DNA of 64,000 nt, taken from Dyella sp. ASV21. GTDB lineage: Bacteria > Pseudomonadota > Gammaproteobacteria > Xanthomonadales > Rhodanobacteraceae. The position numbers and the translations under genes were made by a program. The notes beneath the pieces are model-generated. The model was not told the DNA's origin. It saw nothing but the letters and a program-made list of their open reading frames with translations, and searched no databases. This document shows positions 44,587-53,535 of the stretch, piece by piece (positions within the stretch are counted from its first letter, which is position 1; each line of letters begins with the position of its first letter). The stretch covers positions 1 to 64,000 of the forward strand of contig NZ_JAELTT010000017.1 of assembly GCF_016428975.1 (NCBI RefSeq), given 5' to 3'.

Positions 44587-45678
44587 TCAATCCAGCCGCT
44601 TGTGGAATAGCCGGATCGCCAGCGTGAGCATGACGGCGATAAAAGCCAGCAAGGCCACCGCGTCGTGCCATAGATCGCCAAAGTCCGCGCCGCGCAGCAT
44701 GATGCCGCGCACCAGCCGCAGGAAATGCGTGAGTGGCAATAGCTCGGAAATCCATTGAGCCACCACGGGCATCCCGGCATAGGGAAACATGAAGCCGGAA
44801 AGCAGGATGGAGGGCAGAAATACAAAGAACGTCATCTGCATCGCCTGGAACTGCGATTTGGCACGTGTGGAGATGAGCAGTCCCAGCGACAGGTTGGCGA
44901 GAATCAACAGGCTCGCCGCCATGTAGATGTCCCCCAGGCTGCCGCGCACCGGCACGCGAAACAGCCACACGCCCAAGGCCAGAATCACCGTTGTCTGCAG
45001 CAGGCCGATGCCGGCATAGGGCAGCACCTTGCCGATCATCAACTCGGTGCGGCTCACCGGCGTGGTAATCAGCAATTCCAGGTTGCCGCGCTCGGTTTCG
45101 CGCACGATGGCCACGGCGGTGAACAGCACCATCGTCATGGTGAGAATGACGCCAACCAGGCCCGGCACGATGTTTACAGGCGAGCGGCGCTCGGGGTTGT
45201 AGAAGCTCACCACACTGATCGGCGTGATGGCCCGCGCGTGGAAATTGTCCGGCTGGTTGAGCGGGTACTGCGCCAATTGCCCCGCGGCGGATTGCACCAC
45301 GTTGTCGCTGCCATCCACCAACACTTGCAGCGCTTCGCGTCCGTCCAGCCTGCGCCGTTCAAAGTCCGGCGGCACGACGATGCCCACGCTGATGCGCCCC
45401 TGCCGCAATAGGTCGAGCAACTGTTGGGGCGTTTGCACCTGGGCATCCAGTTCGATCACGCCGCTGGCGAACAGATCCTGGATGGCTGCGCGCGACCCGC
45501 TGGTTTGTGCCTGATCGGCCACGGCCGCCGGCAGGTGTCGCAGGTTGAGGTTGATGGCGTAGCCGAACAACAGCAACTGCAGGATGGGCATGCCCATGAT
45601 CATCGCCAGCGTTACGCGATCGCGGCGCAACTGGCGCAGTTCCTTCACCATGATGGCCCACAGGCGGCGCAGGTTCAC
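44587..45678 (-). CDS. ABC-2 type exporter permease (YbhS/YbhR-like)
   Basis: A 363-residue membrane protein: one N-terminal membrane segment, a large periplasmic domain (residues ~45-175), then five membrane segments, as in YbhR/YbhS. The ABC-2 signature lies in ETERGNLELLITTPVSRTELMIGK. The ATG overlaps the ATPase stop by 4 bases. Only one permease gene is present where E. coli has two, so it probably works as a homodimer with the ATPase. It is the last gene of a four-gene operon. Confidence 0.9.
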   Translation of the reverse strand: MNLRRLWAIMVKELRQLRRDRVTLAMIMGMPILQLLLFGYAINLNLRHLPAAVADQAQTSGSRAAIQDLFASGVIELDAQVQTPQQLLDLLRQGRISVGIVVPPDFERRRLDGREALQVLVDGSDNVVQSAAGQLAQYPLNQPDNFHARAITPISVVSFYNPERRSPVNIVPGLVGVILTMTMVLFTAVAIVRETERGNLELLITTPVSRTELMIGKVLPYAGIGLLQTTVILALGVWLFRVPVRGSLGDIYMAASLLILANLSLGLLISTRAKSQFQAMQMTFFVFLPSILLSGFMFPYAGMPVVAQWISELLPLTHFLRLVRGIMLRGADFGDLWHDAVALLAFIAVMLTLAIRLFHKRLD

Positions 45679-46619
45679 GCGGGTTGCTCCTGCTGGCTGG
45701 CGTGGCGGCGCGTCGCCACCACGAAAACATCTTCCAGGTTGGGTTCCACGGGCTGCACGTCCACGTCGGCACCCACCCCGGCGAGCTTGCCGCGCAGCAG
45801 GTCGGCATTGGGATGCGTGTCCGTCATCAACACACGCAGTTCGTTGCCGATCTGCGCCACGCTGAGCACGCCCGGTTGCGTATCCAGCACCTGTTTGGCC
45901 CGGCGCGGCGAGTCGGTGCGTACGAGAAAGGTGCGTCCTTGCAGCTTGGCGGTGAGATCGCGTGGTGTGCCATCGGCGACCAGGTTGCCATTGTCAAGGA
46001 TCGCCAGTCGATGGCAGCGCTCCGCTTCGTCCATGTAGTGCGAGGAGACCAAGATGGTGGTGCCCTCGTCGGCGAGTTCGAAGAGTTTTTCCCAAAAGTC
46101 GCGGCGCGACTCCGGGTCCACCGCGCTGGTGGGCTCGTCCAGGAACAACAATTCAGGACGATGGACCACCGCGCCCGCCAACGCAAGGCGTTGCTTCTGT
46201 CCACCGCTGAGCGTGCCGGCCAGCTGCGGCTGGCGATCGTCCAGGTGATAGCGCAGCAGCAGTTCGTCCACGCGGGTGCGCGTGTCGTGGCGCGAGAGCC
46301 CTTGCACGGTGGCGAGAAACTCCAGGTTCTGTCGCACCGAAAGGTCATCGAACAGCGAGAATTTCTGCGTCATGTAGCCGATGCGACGCTTGAGCTGTTC
46401 GGCCTGGCGTGGAATCGACAAGCCCAATACCTCGATCGTGCCTGCACTGGGTGTAAGCAGGCCGCATAGCATGCGAATGGTGGTGGATTTGCCCGAGCCA
46501 TTGGGGCCGAGGAAGCCGTACACATGGGCGCGTGGCACGGTAAGGTCCACCGCATTCACCGCCACCAGCGTGCCGAAGCGCTTGGTGAGGCCGCGCGCCT
46601 GGATGGCGATGTCAGTCAT
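45675..46619 (-). CDS. ABC exporter ATPase (YbhF-like, single domain)
   Basis: A 314-residue ATPase: Walker A GPNGSGKST, Q-loop around MTQKFSLFDDLSVRQN, signature LSGGQKQR, Walker B LLFLDEPTSAVDP, H-loop SSHYMDEA. E. coli YbhF has two ATPase domains; this one has a single domain, so two copies are needed per transporter. Start at 46619 (MTDIAIQARGLTKRFG) overlaps the adaptor gene by 8 bases; a longer frame inside that gene is rejected. Confidence 0.92.
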   Translation of the reverse strand: MTDIAIQARGLTKRFGTLVAVNAVDLTVPRAHVYGFLGPNGSGKSTTIRMLCGLLTPSAGTIEVLGLSIPRQAEQLKRRIGYMTQKFSLFDDLSVRQNLEFLATVQGLSRHDTRTRVDELLLRYHLDDRQPQLAGTLSGGQKQRLALAGAVVHRPELLFLDEPTSAVDPESRRDFWEKLFELADEGTTILVSSHYMDEAERCHRLAILDNGNLVADGTPRDLTAKLQGRTFLVRTDSPRRAKQVLDTQPGVLSVAQIGNELRVLMTDTHPNADLLRGKLAGVGADVDVQPVEPNLEDVFVVATRRHASQQEQPA

Positions 46620-47601
46620 GGCCGTGCGCCACCGTAAAGTTGGCGCTGACCGGGAATCCCTGGGGAAGATCGCGCGCATCCTGGCCCAGCGCGATTTCGG
46701 CGAGATAGCTCAGCCGCGTGGCATCGTCGCCCGTCAGCGCGTAGTAGGGCGTAAAGGTGGGTTCGCTGCGGATCATGCGCACCACGCCGTGGAAGTGGCG
46801 CTTGCCATCCTGCAATACCACGTCGGCCTCGTCGCCCACCTTGACGGAGGTACGCAGTGCCGAGGGCACATACACGCGGGCGTAAGGCGTGTCGCTCGCC
46901 AGCAGGATCACCAGCGGAGTGCCCGGTTGCGCCTGGTCGCCCAGTTTGTAGGGCAGGCTATCCACACGCACATCGCGCGGCGCGGTGAGGTCGAGCTTTT
47001 CCAGGTCCACCGCGCGCGATGCGGCGGTGGCTTCGGCCGCGGCGAGGGTGGCGCGCGCCTGGGCGATGTCTTCGGCACGCGAGCCGTTGAGCAACAGGTC
47101 GAGCGCGGCGCGATCGGCGACGACGGTGGCCTCGGCATTGCCGGCGGCGGCCTTGGCGCGATCGAGATCCGCCGCGGACACGAATTGCTGCCGTGCCAGC
47201 GCGGAAAGGCGCTGGTAGTAGGCGGTGGCGTCACGCGCCTGCGCCTGCGCGCCCACCAGGTTGGCCCGTGCCTGACGGATCTGTTCCACGCGCGGGCCGT
47301 TTTCCAGTTCCAGCAGCGCTTGCTGTTGCTGGCGTACATCCGCGCGCGCGGTATCGAGCGCGGCCTGCGTGCGGATGGTTTCCAGCTGCATGATGCGTTT
47401 GCCCATCGGCACGAATTCGCCTTCACGCACATCCATTTTCACGATGTGTTCGGCGGCCGGCGCGGGCAGGGTGATGCGATCGAACTCGATGGTGCCCAGC
47501 ACCTGCGGCGGTGCAGGCTGGCACGCCGTGAGCCATGAGGCGCTGGCCAGCAGCGCGACACAGCGCAGGAGGTGCGCGACAGCGTGGCGATCAAAGCGCA
47601 T
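46612..47601 (-). CDS. HlyD-family adaptor lipoprotein (YbhG-like)
   Basis: A 329-residue periplasmic adaptor. The start MRFDRHAV at 47601 gives a signal ending SWLTAC, a likely lipobox. A lipoyl half (IVKMDVREGEFVPMG) is followed by a long alpha-hairpin rich in A, Q and R and the second lipoyl half (LDLTAPRDVRVDSL). It resembles YbhG, which works with the YbhFSR ABC exporter in E. coli. It overlaps both the TetR gene upstream (11 bases) and the ATPase gene downstream (8 bases), a fully coupled operon. Confidence 0.9.
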   Translation of the reverse strand: MRFDRHAVAHLLRCVALLASASWLTACQPAPPQVLGTIEFDRITLPAPAAEHIVKMDVREGEFVPMGKRIMQLETIRTQAALDTARADVRQQQQALLELENGPRVEQIRQARANLVGAQAQARDATAYYQRLSALARQQFVSAADLDRAKAAAGNAEATVVADRAALDLLLNGSRAEDIAQARATLAAAEATAASRAVDLEKLDLTAPRDVRVDSLPYKLGDQAQPGTPLVILLASDTPYARVYVPSALRTSVKVGDEADVVLQDGKRHFHGVVRMIRSEPTFTPYYALTGDDATRLSYLAEIALGQDARDLPQGFPVSANFTVAHGHD

Positions 47602-48253
47602 GAGGGGGCTCCATACCGTGTGCGAGCAGGGCGAGCGCGTGGTGGGCGAGCACCTCGGTGCCAAGGTCCGCCTGAAAGATCTGTCGCCAGATGGGTGCGC
47701 TGGCGGCGGGAAAAAGCGTGAGGCCGATCATCGACACCACCAGCAGGCGCGGGTCCAGCCCGGGATTGAGCGTGCCTTGGTGCTGCGCCTGAGCGAAGCG
47801 GCCCGCGAGCAGCTGCGGTAACTCCGGGGCGATGCGTGTCAGCAGCAGTTCGCGGAAGGCGCCGCCTTCGCACAACACCTCGCGAACCCATAGCGAAGGC
47901 AGCCAGGGCGCGCGCTCCACCACGGAAAACACACCCTGTACGAAGCTGCGTGCCACGCCGTTGGGGTCGTCCCCGGCGGCGATCACGTGCTCGCGCAACG
48001 AGAACATCGCCGGCATCAGGCGCTCCTCGAAGATCGCATCGCGCAAGGCCAGCTTGCTGCCGAAGTAATAGTTGAGCAGGGCGGGCGTCACCCCCGCGCA
48101 GGCCGCGATGCCGCGCAGCGATGTGGCGGCAATGCCATCGCGCACGAAACAGGTAAGCGCGGCATCGATCAGGTGAGGGCGCAGTTCCGGACTGTCCGGG
48201 CCGGGGCGGCCGGGGGCGCGACGACGCGGGGCGCGTGGCTTGGTGGCGGTCAT
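47591..48253 (-). CDS. TetR-family regulator (CecR-like)
   Basis: A 220-residue repressor and first gene of the exporter operon. After a basic P/R-rich N-terminal tail, the helix-turn-helix lies at about residues 27-72 (TSLRGIAACAGVTPALLNYYFGSK). The C-terminal ligand-binding domain resembles that of CecR (YbiH), which controls ybhGFSR in E. coli. The gene order regulator-adaptor-ATPase-permease supports the same job here. A 32-base perfect-armed dyad two bases before its ATG is the likely operator, so autoregulation of the whole operon is expected. Confidence 0.9.
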   Translation of the reverse strand: MTATKPRAPRRRAPGRPGPDSPELRPHLIDAALTCFVRDGIAATSLRGIAACAGVTPALLNYYFGSKLALRDAIFEERLMPAMFSLREHVIAAGDDPNGVARSFVQGVFSVVERAPWLPSLWVREVLCEGGAFRELLLTRIAPELPQLLAGRFAQAQHQGTLNPGLDPRLLVVSMIGLTLFPAASAPIWRQIFQADLGTEVLAHHALALLAHGMEPPHAL

Positions 48254-48254
48254 G

Positions 48255-48286
48255 GCGCAAAATTAATCCTGTGTATAATTTTGCGC
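48255..48286 (-). promoter_or_regulatory. Operator dyad of the CecR-like regulator
   Basis: Perfect 11-base arms GCGCAAAATTA and TAATTTTGCGC separated by ten bases, immediately before the regulator start at 48253. On the minus strand the centre reads TATACACAGGAT, which includes a possible -10 box and the AGGA ribosome-binding site. Confidence 0.75.
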
Positions 48287-48317
48287 AAGTGACGGTTGGG
48301 CGGCCTTTTGTCGCAGC

Positions 48318-48346
48318 AAAAAAAGGCCGGCATGGTTGCCGGCCTT
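48318..48346 (-). terminator. Rho-independent terminator of the ester hydrolase gene
   Basis: On the minus strand AAGGCCGGC pairs with GCCGGCCTT around a six-base loop and is followed by a seven-base T-run, 25 bases after the stop codon at 48372. Confidence 0.88.
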
Positions 48347-48371
48347 GGGACGTGGGAGAACGTGCCCCGCG

Positions 48372-50297
48372 TTAGCCGTTGGGCACCACCGGCAAGCTGA
48401 TAGAGCTGGCCGTGCCCGGGGTATGCCACACACGCTGGGTGGCCTTTTGATAATCCGCCGGCTTGGCGTCGAAGATGTTCGGCACAAAGGTCTGCGGGTT
48501 GCGGTCGTACAGTGGGAACAGGCTGGATTGCACCTGCACCATGATGCGGTGGCCAGGCAGGAACACGTGATTGGTGGTGGGCAGGCCGAAGCGGTAGAGC
48601 AACGGCTGGTTGGGCGTGATCGCCGCAGGGTGTTCGAAGCTGGTGCGATAGCGACCGCGGAAGATATCCAGCGATACCGCCAGTTCATAGCCGCCCATGT
48701 CGGGGCTGGACGGCACGGTGTCCGGATACACATCGATCAGCTTTACCACCCAGTCGCTATCGCTGCCGCTGGTGGAGGCATACAGGTTCACTTGCGGCGC
48801 GCCACCGATGTGCAGCGGCGCGGTGAGCGGCTGGCTCACGTAGGTGAGCACGTCTGGACGTCCATCCGCAAAGCGTTGGTCGTTGAGCAACCAGCGCGTC
48901 CAGGCATCGTGATCGGCGAAATGCACCGGGCGCGGCTGGTAAGGCACCGGCTTGGCGGGATCGGACACGTATTCGTCGAACGCGGCGGCCTCCGCGCCTG
49001 GCGCGTTGAACGAGAGGCTGCCGTTCTGGCCCAGGTACAGCGCCTTGGGCTGGTGCGCGCAGCCCTTGTCGCAACTCAGCGGCCAGGACTTGTAGCGATC
49101 CCAGTGGTTTTCGCCGGTGTTGTAGATCAGCACCGGCGGCGTATTCGCCTTGGGGGCGCCATCTACGAGGTATTGGTCGAAGAATGGCTTGAGCACGTCG
49201 CGGCGGAACTGCAGCGCGGTGTCGCCTTCCCACTGGAGCGGGCCGAGCGAGCGGCCGTCGTAGTTCACCTGGCTGTGGCGCCACGGGCCCATCACCAGGA
49301 AATTCTTGTCGTTGCCCTTGTCCTTGGGTTCGGTGGCCGCGTAGCTGTGGATGGCGCCCCACATGTCTTCCTGATCCCACAGGCCTTGCAGCCACATGGT
49401 CGGCACACTCAGCGGTTGCTCGGCCATGATCTTGTCCAGCGCCTGGTTCTGCCAGAAGGCGTCGTAAGCGGGGTGTTCCTCCAGCTTGCGCCAGAAGGGC
49501 AGCTGGTCGAAGCCATGGGCGCGCGCGTAGTCGCCGGCCGAGCCGGCATCGAGGAAGTTGCTGTAGTCGTCGTAGCCCACGCGCGGCACGCCGCCGCCTT
49601 TGCCCTTCTGCGCGGTCTGGCCGTAGATGTAGTCGAAGTTGGTCTGCCGGAAGGCGCCGTAGTGGAACCAGTCGTCGCCCATCCAGCCATCCACCATGGG
49701 GCTTTCCGGCGCGGCCACCTTAAGTGCGGGATGCGGGTGGATCAGCGCCATCACTACGGTGAAACCCTCGTAGGAGGAGCCGAGCATGCCGACCTTGCCG
49801 TTGGATTCGCTGATGTTCTTCACCAGCCAGTCGATGGTGTCGTAAGCATCGGTGGAGTGATCGACCTCACTGCTATTGAGCGGGCCGCGCAGCGGGCGAG
49901 TCATCACGTAGTCGCCTTCCGAGCCGTATTTGCCGCGCACGTCCTGAAATACGCGGATATAGCCGCCCCGCACGAACACTTCGTCGCCCTGCGGCAAGGT
50001 GGCATCCATATGCGGTGATTCGAAACGGGCGGCGCGACCGCTGGCGTTGTACGGCGTGCGCGTCAGCAGGATCGGCGCATGCTTGGCACCCTTGGGTATC
50101 ACGATCACCGTATGCAGCTTCACGCCATCGCGCATGGGAATCATCACCTCGCGCTTGACGTAGTCGCTGGCGGCGGTGGCCGGGGCGAACTCGGTCTTGG
50201 GAATGTCGGGCGTCAGCGGCGCGGTTTGCGCCTGGGCGAGCCCGGCAGAGAGCGCGATGAGCGTGGCGGCAGCGAGCTGGGTGAGGCGAATGCGCAT
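48372..50297 (-). CDS. Alpha-amino acid ester hydrolase (CocE/NonD family, periplasmic)
   Basis: A 641-residue exported serine hydrolase with signal peptide ending AQAQ. Family members hydrolyse or transfer alpha-amino acid esters and act on the amide side chain of ampicillin- and cephalexin-type beta-lactams. Seen: nucleophile Ser175 in GSSYEG, the substrate-amine carboxylate cluster in MGDDWFHYGAFR (Asp208/209) and WDQED (Asp308 catalytic, Glu310, Asp311), and His341 in GPWRHSQ. These positions fall one residue from those I recall for the Xanthomonas citri enzyme. A jelly-roll domain forms the C-terminal third. It is a single gene with a strong terminator. Confidence 0.85.
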   Translation of the reverse strand: MRIRLTQLAAATLIALSAGLAQAQTAPLTPDIPKTEFAPATAASDYVKREVMIPMRDGVKLHTVIVIPKGAKHAPILLTRTPYNASGRAARFESPHMDATLPQGDEVFVRGGYIRVFQDVRGKYGSEGDYVMTRPLRGPLNSSEVDHSTDAYDTIDWLVKNISESNGKVGMLGSSYEGFTVVMALIHPHPALKVAAPESPMVDGWMGDDWFHYGAFRQTNFDYIYGQTAQKGKGGGVPRVGYDDYSNFLDAGSAGDYARAHGFDQLPFWRKLEEHPAYDAFWQNQALDKIMAEQPLSVPTMWLQGLWDQEDMWGAIHSYAATEPKDKGNDKNFLVMGPWRHSQVNYDGRSLGPLQWEGDTALQFRRDVLKPFFDQYLVDGAPKANTPPVLIYNTGENHWDRYKSWPLSCDKGCAHQPKALYLGQNGSLSFNAPGAEAAAFDEYVSDPAKPVPYQPRPVHFADHDAWTRWLLNDQRFADGRPDVLTYVSQPLTAPLHIGGAPQVNLYASTSGSDSDWVVKLIDVYPDTVPSSPDMGGYELAVSLDIFRGRYRTSFEHPAAITPNQPLLYRFGLPTTNHVFLPGHRIMVQVQSSLFPLYDRNPQTFVPNIFDAKPADYQKATQRVWHTPGTASSISLPVVPNG

Positions 50298-51299
50298 GAG
50301 TGCTCCAGGGGGGCCAGGCGCCAGGCGGGCGGCTGGGTTGATGGGTAGGCGGTGACGAGTGGCGTTACCGACTTTAAGCGAGCTGTCACAAAGCGCCCAC
50401 CATGACTTTTTGCCTAGGGATGGGGAAGGTGGCTGCGCGTGTGTGCTGTGTCTGTTTCCGCCTTGCCTTCATCGTCGTGCCTGCGAGAGCGGGGTAGCTT
50501 TTCAACCGCCGAAGGGCTGGTCAGCCTGTGTTCTTCGCTCTTGTGATGCCTTGCGGTCATGGGGCTCGCCTGCGGCGGGCTTCCGTCCTCCTGCCGGAGG
50601 CCGGGTCACGTTCTCTTGCGTGCCCAAGAGAAAGTAACCAAAGAGAAGGGCACCCCCGGTATGGCGCTTGCCGAGCTATTCGCTCGGCAAGCGCGTGAGG
50701 GGTGGCCGGGCTTTTCGACCGGGCTCCTGCCCGGGCGAAAAGGGATCGGCCTCCGTGCCGATCCCCCTGCGGGCCTTTCCGTCCACCCCTCACCACCACA
50801 CAGGGGGCCCACCACCCGCCAGGCTCGTGCCGCGAAGCGGCACATCGCCCTTGGCGGAGCGTGTAAGCAGAGCGGTGGGCGTTCGTTGCATCGCGCGATG
50901 AATGCCACGTTTGACTTGTGCAAGTTTGGCTTGGGTTTGCTTTGGCTCTGGCCTTGGCTCCGCTTCGGGCGCGCAACGCGCCGCCGTAGCTCTTGATCTC
51001 CCCTCCCCTTGGGCGCGACATCGGGGGTGGCCTCTCTTTGGGTGACTTTTCTCTGGCCACTCGGAGAAAAGTCACCCGCTGGCCGGCAGGACAGCGGAAG
51101 CCCGCCGCCGGTGAGCCCGATCGCCGCTCGGCATCACAAGAGCGAAAGACACCAGCTGACCAGCCCTTCGGCGGTCGAAAAGCCTCCTGCTTTCGCAGGG
51201 ACGACGTTGTAAGTCAGGACGAAGAAGGCGGGGACGGCGAGCACTCGCCAGTCTCGCGCCCGCGCAAATGAAACGCGCGAACGCGCAAGCCGAGTCCCC
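50298..51299. other. Gene-free region occupied by a composite repeat
   Basis: About 1 kb between the ester hydrolase and VOC genes (both minus strand). Several frames of 65-170 codons exist on both strands, but they read as low-information R/G/P-rich sequence. Most of the region is the inverted repeat 50473-51206, so I call no protein gene here. Confidence 0.7.
50473..51206. repeat. Large imperfect inverted repeat element
   Basis: The left arm (50473-50659) and the right arm (51022-51206) are inverted copies of about 185 bases, with an estimated three quarters or more of positions matching by eye. Both arms run from CGTCGT at the outside through a shared CCGCCGAAGGGCTGGTCAG and CGCTCTTGTGATGCC to CACCCCCG on the inside. 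Each arm carries its own small hairpin, best seen at 51041-51076 (GGTGACTTTTCTC against its perfect complement). The centre is about 360 bases. A fragment of the outer end recurs at 59031-59078. Confidence 0.8.
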
Positions 51300-51716
51300 T
51301 TACGCCCACGGGTCGTAACTCCCAAACGACCACAGATGACCCTCCAGGTCGCGGCAGCTATACCCCGCGCCGCCATAATCCTTCTCCGAATAATCGTCCT
51401 CGATCACCGCCCCCGCCGCCTTCGCCTGCTCGTAGTGCGCGCGGCAATCCTTCACCACCACATAGACGCTCTGCGTACTGCGCCCGCCGGTTTCATCCGG
51501 TTGCGCCATGCGCTTGCTGTGGGCGTCGTCGCGTACCGAACCCAGCATGATCATGCCGCTGCCGTACGTAAGTTGGGCATGGGCCACGCCGCCCTGGTCG
51601 TCGTCGTAGACGGCGTGCGCGGTAAAGCCGAAGGTTTTGCATAGCCAGTCGATGGCGGCGTGGGCGTGGCGATAGCGCATGCCGGGGATGACGGTACTGC
51701 CAGTGGTGAGGCTCAT
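51300..51716 (-). CDS. VOC-superfamily (glyoxalase/bleomycin-resistance fold) protein
   Basis: A small cytoplasmic protein of 138 residues with the paired beta-alpha-beta-beta-beta layout: YRHAHAAIDWLCKTFGF in the first half and SVYVVVKDCRAHYEQAKAAGA with YSCRDLEGHLWSFGSY in the second. The closing motif is typical of the PhnB-like/glyoxalase group. Metal ligands cannot be fixed by eye. Relatives include antibiotic-binding proteins and lyases; function here is open. It lies 79 bases downstream of the diguanylate cyclase gene on the same strand. Confidence 0.85.
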   Translation of the reverse strand: MSLTTGSTVIPGMRYRHAHAAIDWLCKTFGFTAHAVYDDDQGGVAHAQLTYGSGMIMLGSVRDDAHSKRMAQPDETGGRSTQSVYVVVKDCRAHYEQAKAAGAVIEDDYSEKDYGGAGYSCRDLEGHLWSFGSYDPWA

Positions 51717-51795
51717 GGTGGCGGCTCCGAAGGTGAGGGTGGCTCAAGCTTAGCCAGGCCGATGACGTCGTCTTGTAGAAAATCCGAGTGGCGGG

Positions 51796-53535
51796 TCAGC
51801 GGCGCCGCACGCCATCCACCGCGCGGGGCCAGGAGGGCCGCGTGGCCGGCTCCAGGCTTTCTTCCAGCCGGGCGCGATTGCGGCCGGCCAGCTTGGCGCG
51901 GTACATGGCCTGGTCGGAACGGTCGACCAGACTGCTGACGGTATCGTCGGGCAGACGCATGGCGATGCCGATGCTGACGGTGAGCAACAGCCCGTCGTTG
52001 TTTACCGGAATCTCCAACCGATGCACGCGACGGCACAGGCGCGTCGCTACCTGCATGGCCTGGGCCGGGTCCACGCCGTACAGCATGGCCACGAACTCTT
52101 CGCCGCCGTAACGGCCCAGCAGGTCGTGCGGGCGCAGTTCGTGGCGCAGCGCATCGGCCACGGCGATCAGGGCGCGATCGCCGGCCGCATGGCTCTGGCG
52201 GTCGTTGAGCATCTTGAAGTGGTCCAGGTCCAGGAACAGCAGCGCAACCGGCTGCATGCCGCTGCTGGCCAGCACCTTGGATACGCTTTCGCTCCAGGCC
52301 CGGCGGTTGAGCACGTTGGTGAGGGCGTCGGTGTCGGCCAGCTCCTGCACCAGGCTGTGGTCGCGTCGCATGATCAGCGCGCGATCGGCCAGGCCCAGCG
52401 ACAGCACGATGGCTTGGAACGCGCCCGCGGCCAGGCAGGCGTCGCTGAGCCAGGGCACATCGGCGAAGCTGCCAGAGCCCTGGCGATTGGATAGCGCCAT
52501 CAAGGCCAGCAAGGGCGTCCAGCCGGCCAGGAAGAACCAGGCAGGACGCGCGCCGCGCACCGCCGCCACGGTGGCGGCCACCAGCAGGAGCAGGGTGCCG
52601 ATCACCAGCAGCGGCCCGATCAAGGCCAGTGCCGTGTCCTGCAGCACGGGAATGGGGCTGCTGCGCAAGAGCACGATAAGAGGCATGCCTACGGCAAGGG
52701 CTTGCGTGGGCGTATGCAGCCACGGCGCGTAGCGGGGCAGCTCGCAAAAGCGCGCCACGAACATGGCCGCGAACGCCAGCGACAGCGCTGTGGCCGAGGC
52801 GCACAGCAGGCTCGCCGAGCCGTTCAGCCAGGTCAGTTCCAGTGGATGGAACACATAGCCGGTCTGCACGCCTTGGATCAGCGCGTAGCAGACGATGTAT
52901 CCGGCGTACCAGGCAAACGTCGCGTCGTGCAGCATGATCGCCAGACACAGCGCCATCAGTGCCATGGCCAGCATCACGGCAAAGCAGGCGCTGGCGAACA
53001 CCAGCCAGTGCGCATCCTGTTGCAGGTATTCCGTCCAGGCCTGCAGTTGGAAGCTCACCGGCACCGCGCGCGCCGTGCCGGGTCCGAAGCGCAGCAGGAT
53101 CGCGTGGGATGCCGGTTCGTCATCGGTCATGCGATAGGCGAGGCGCCCGTTGCCGTGCGCGCTGGCGGTGAAGTCCTCCAGCGATTGGGTCAGTGTGCTG
53201 CCATCGGCGCGGAACAGCGTGACCGAGCCGGCCGGCGGCGGGTAGATGGAAAGCACCCGTTCTTCCGACACCAGCGGCGGCTGCGGTTGCAACACTACCC
53301 AGGTGCCCAGGCCACCGGTGGGAACACGTTGCAGCAGGTGCGGATCGAAGGCGTGCCAGGCACCGTGGCGGTAGTCCTCGAGCACGGCGCGCGGCGTATC
53401 GCCGGGGCGCACTTCCCGCGCGGCGCCGGTGAGCTGGGTGTTGGCATGCGCCGGTAGCGCAGCCACGCCCAAGGCGGCGATGCAAAGCATCCGTCCCAAG
53501 CCATGCAGCGCTGTCGACAGCCCCCTCCAGCCCAT
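51796..53535 (-). CDS. Membrane diguanylate cyclase (7TMR-DISM plus GGDEF)
   Basis: A 579-residue protein that makes cyclic di-GMP from GTP. A signal peptide (ending PAHA) is followed by a periplasmic sensory region (residues ~32-175), seven membrane segments (about 178-395) and a GGDEF domain. The active site reads GGEEF at 477-481, so the enzyme is predicted active. R-P-H-D at 468-471, five residues upstream, is the product-inhibition I-site. The periplasmic part resembles 7TMR-DISM extracellular domains that bind carbohydrates or other ligands; the signal is unknown. No effector or phosphodiesterase gene is adjacent. Confidence 0.92.
   Translation of the reverse strand: MGWRGLSTALHGLGRMLCIAALGVAALPAHANTQLTGAAREVRPGDTPRAVLEDYRHGAWHAFDPHLLQRVPTGGLGTWVVLQPQPPLVSEERVLSIYPPPAGSVTLFRADGSTLTQSLEDFTASAHGNGRLAYRMTDDEPASHAILLRFGPGTARAVPVSFQLQAWTEYLQQDAHWLVFASACFAVMLAMALMALCLAIMLHDATFAWYAGYIVCYALIQGVQTGYVFHPLELTWLNGSASLLCASATALSLAFAAMFVARFCELPRYAPWLHTPTQALAVGMPLIVLLRSSPIPVLQDTALALIGPLLVIGTLLLLVAATVAAVRGARPAWFFLAGWTPLLALMALSNRQGSGSFADVPWLSDACLAAGAFQAIVLSLGLADRALIMRRDHSLVQELADTDALTNVLNRRAWSESVSKVLASSGMQPVALLFLDLDHFKMLNDRQSHAAGDRALIAVADALRHELRPHDLLGRYGGEEFVAMLYGVDPAQAMQVATRLCRRVHRLEIPVNNDGLLLTVSIGIAMRLPDDTVSSLVDRSDQAMYRAKLAGRNRARLEESLEPATRPSWPRAVDGVRRR

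Noticed and set aside
50557-51075. Frames of 100-170 codons inside the large inverted repeat
   Set aside because: They overlap each other on both strands and include the structured repeat arms; such frames are commonly mis-annotated as hypothetical proteins in repeats.
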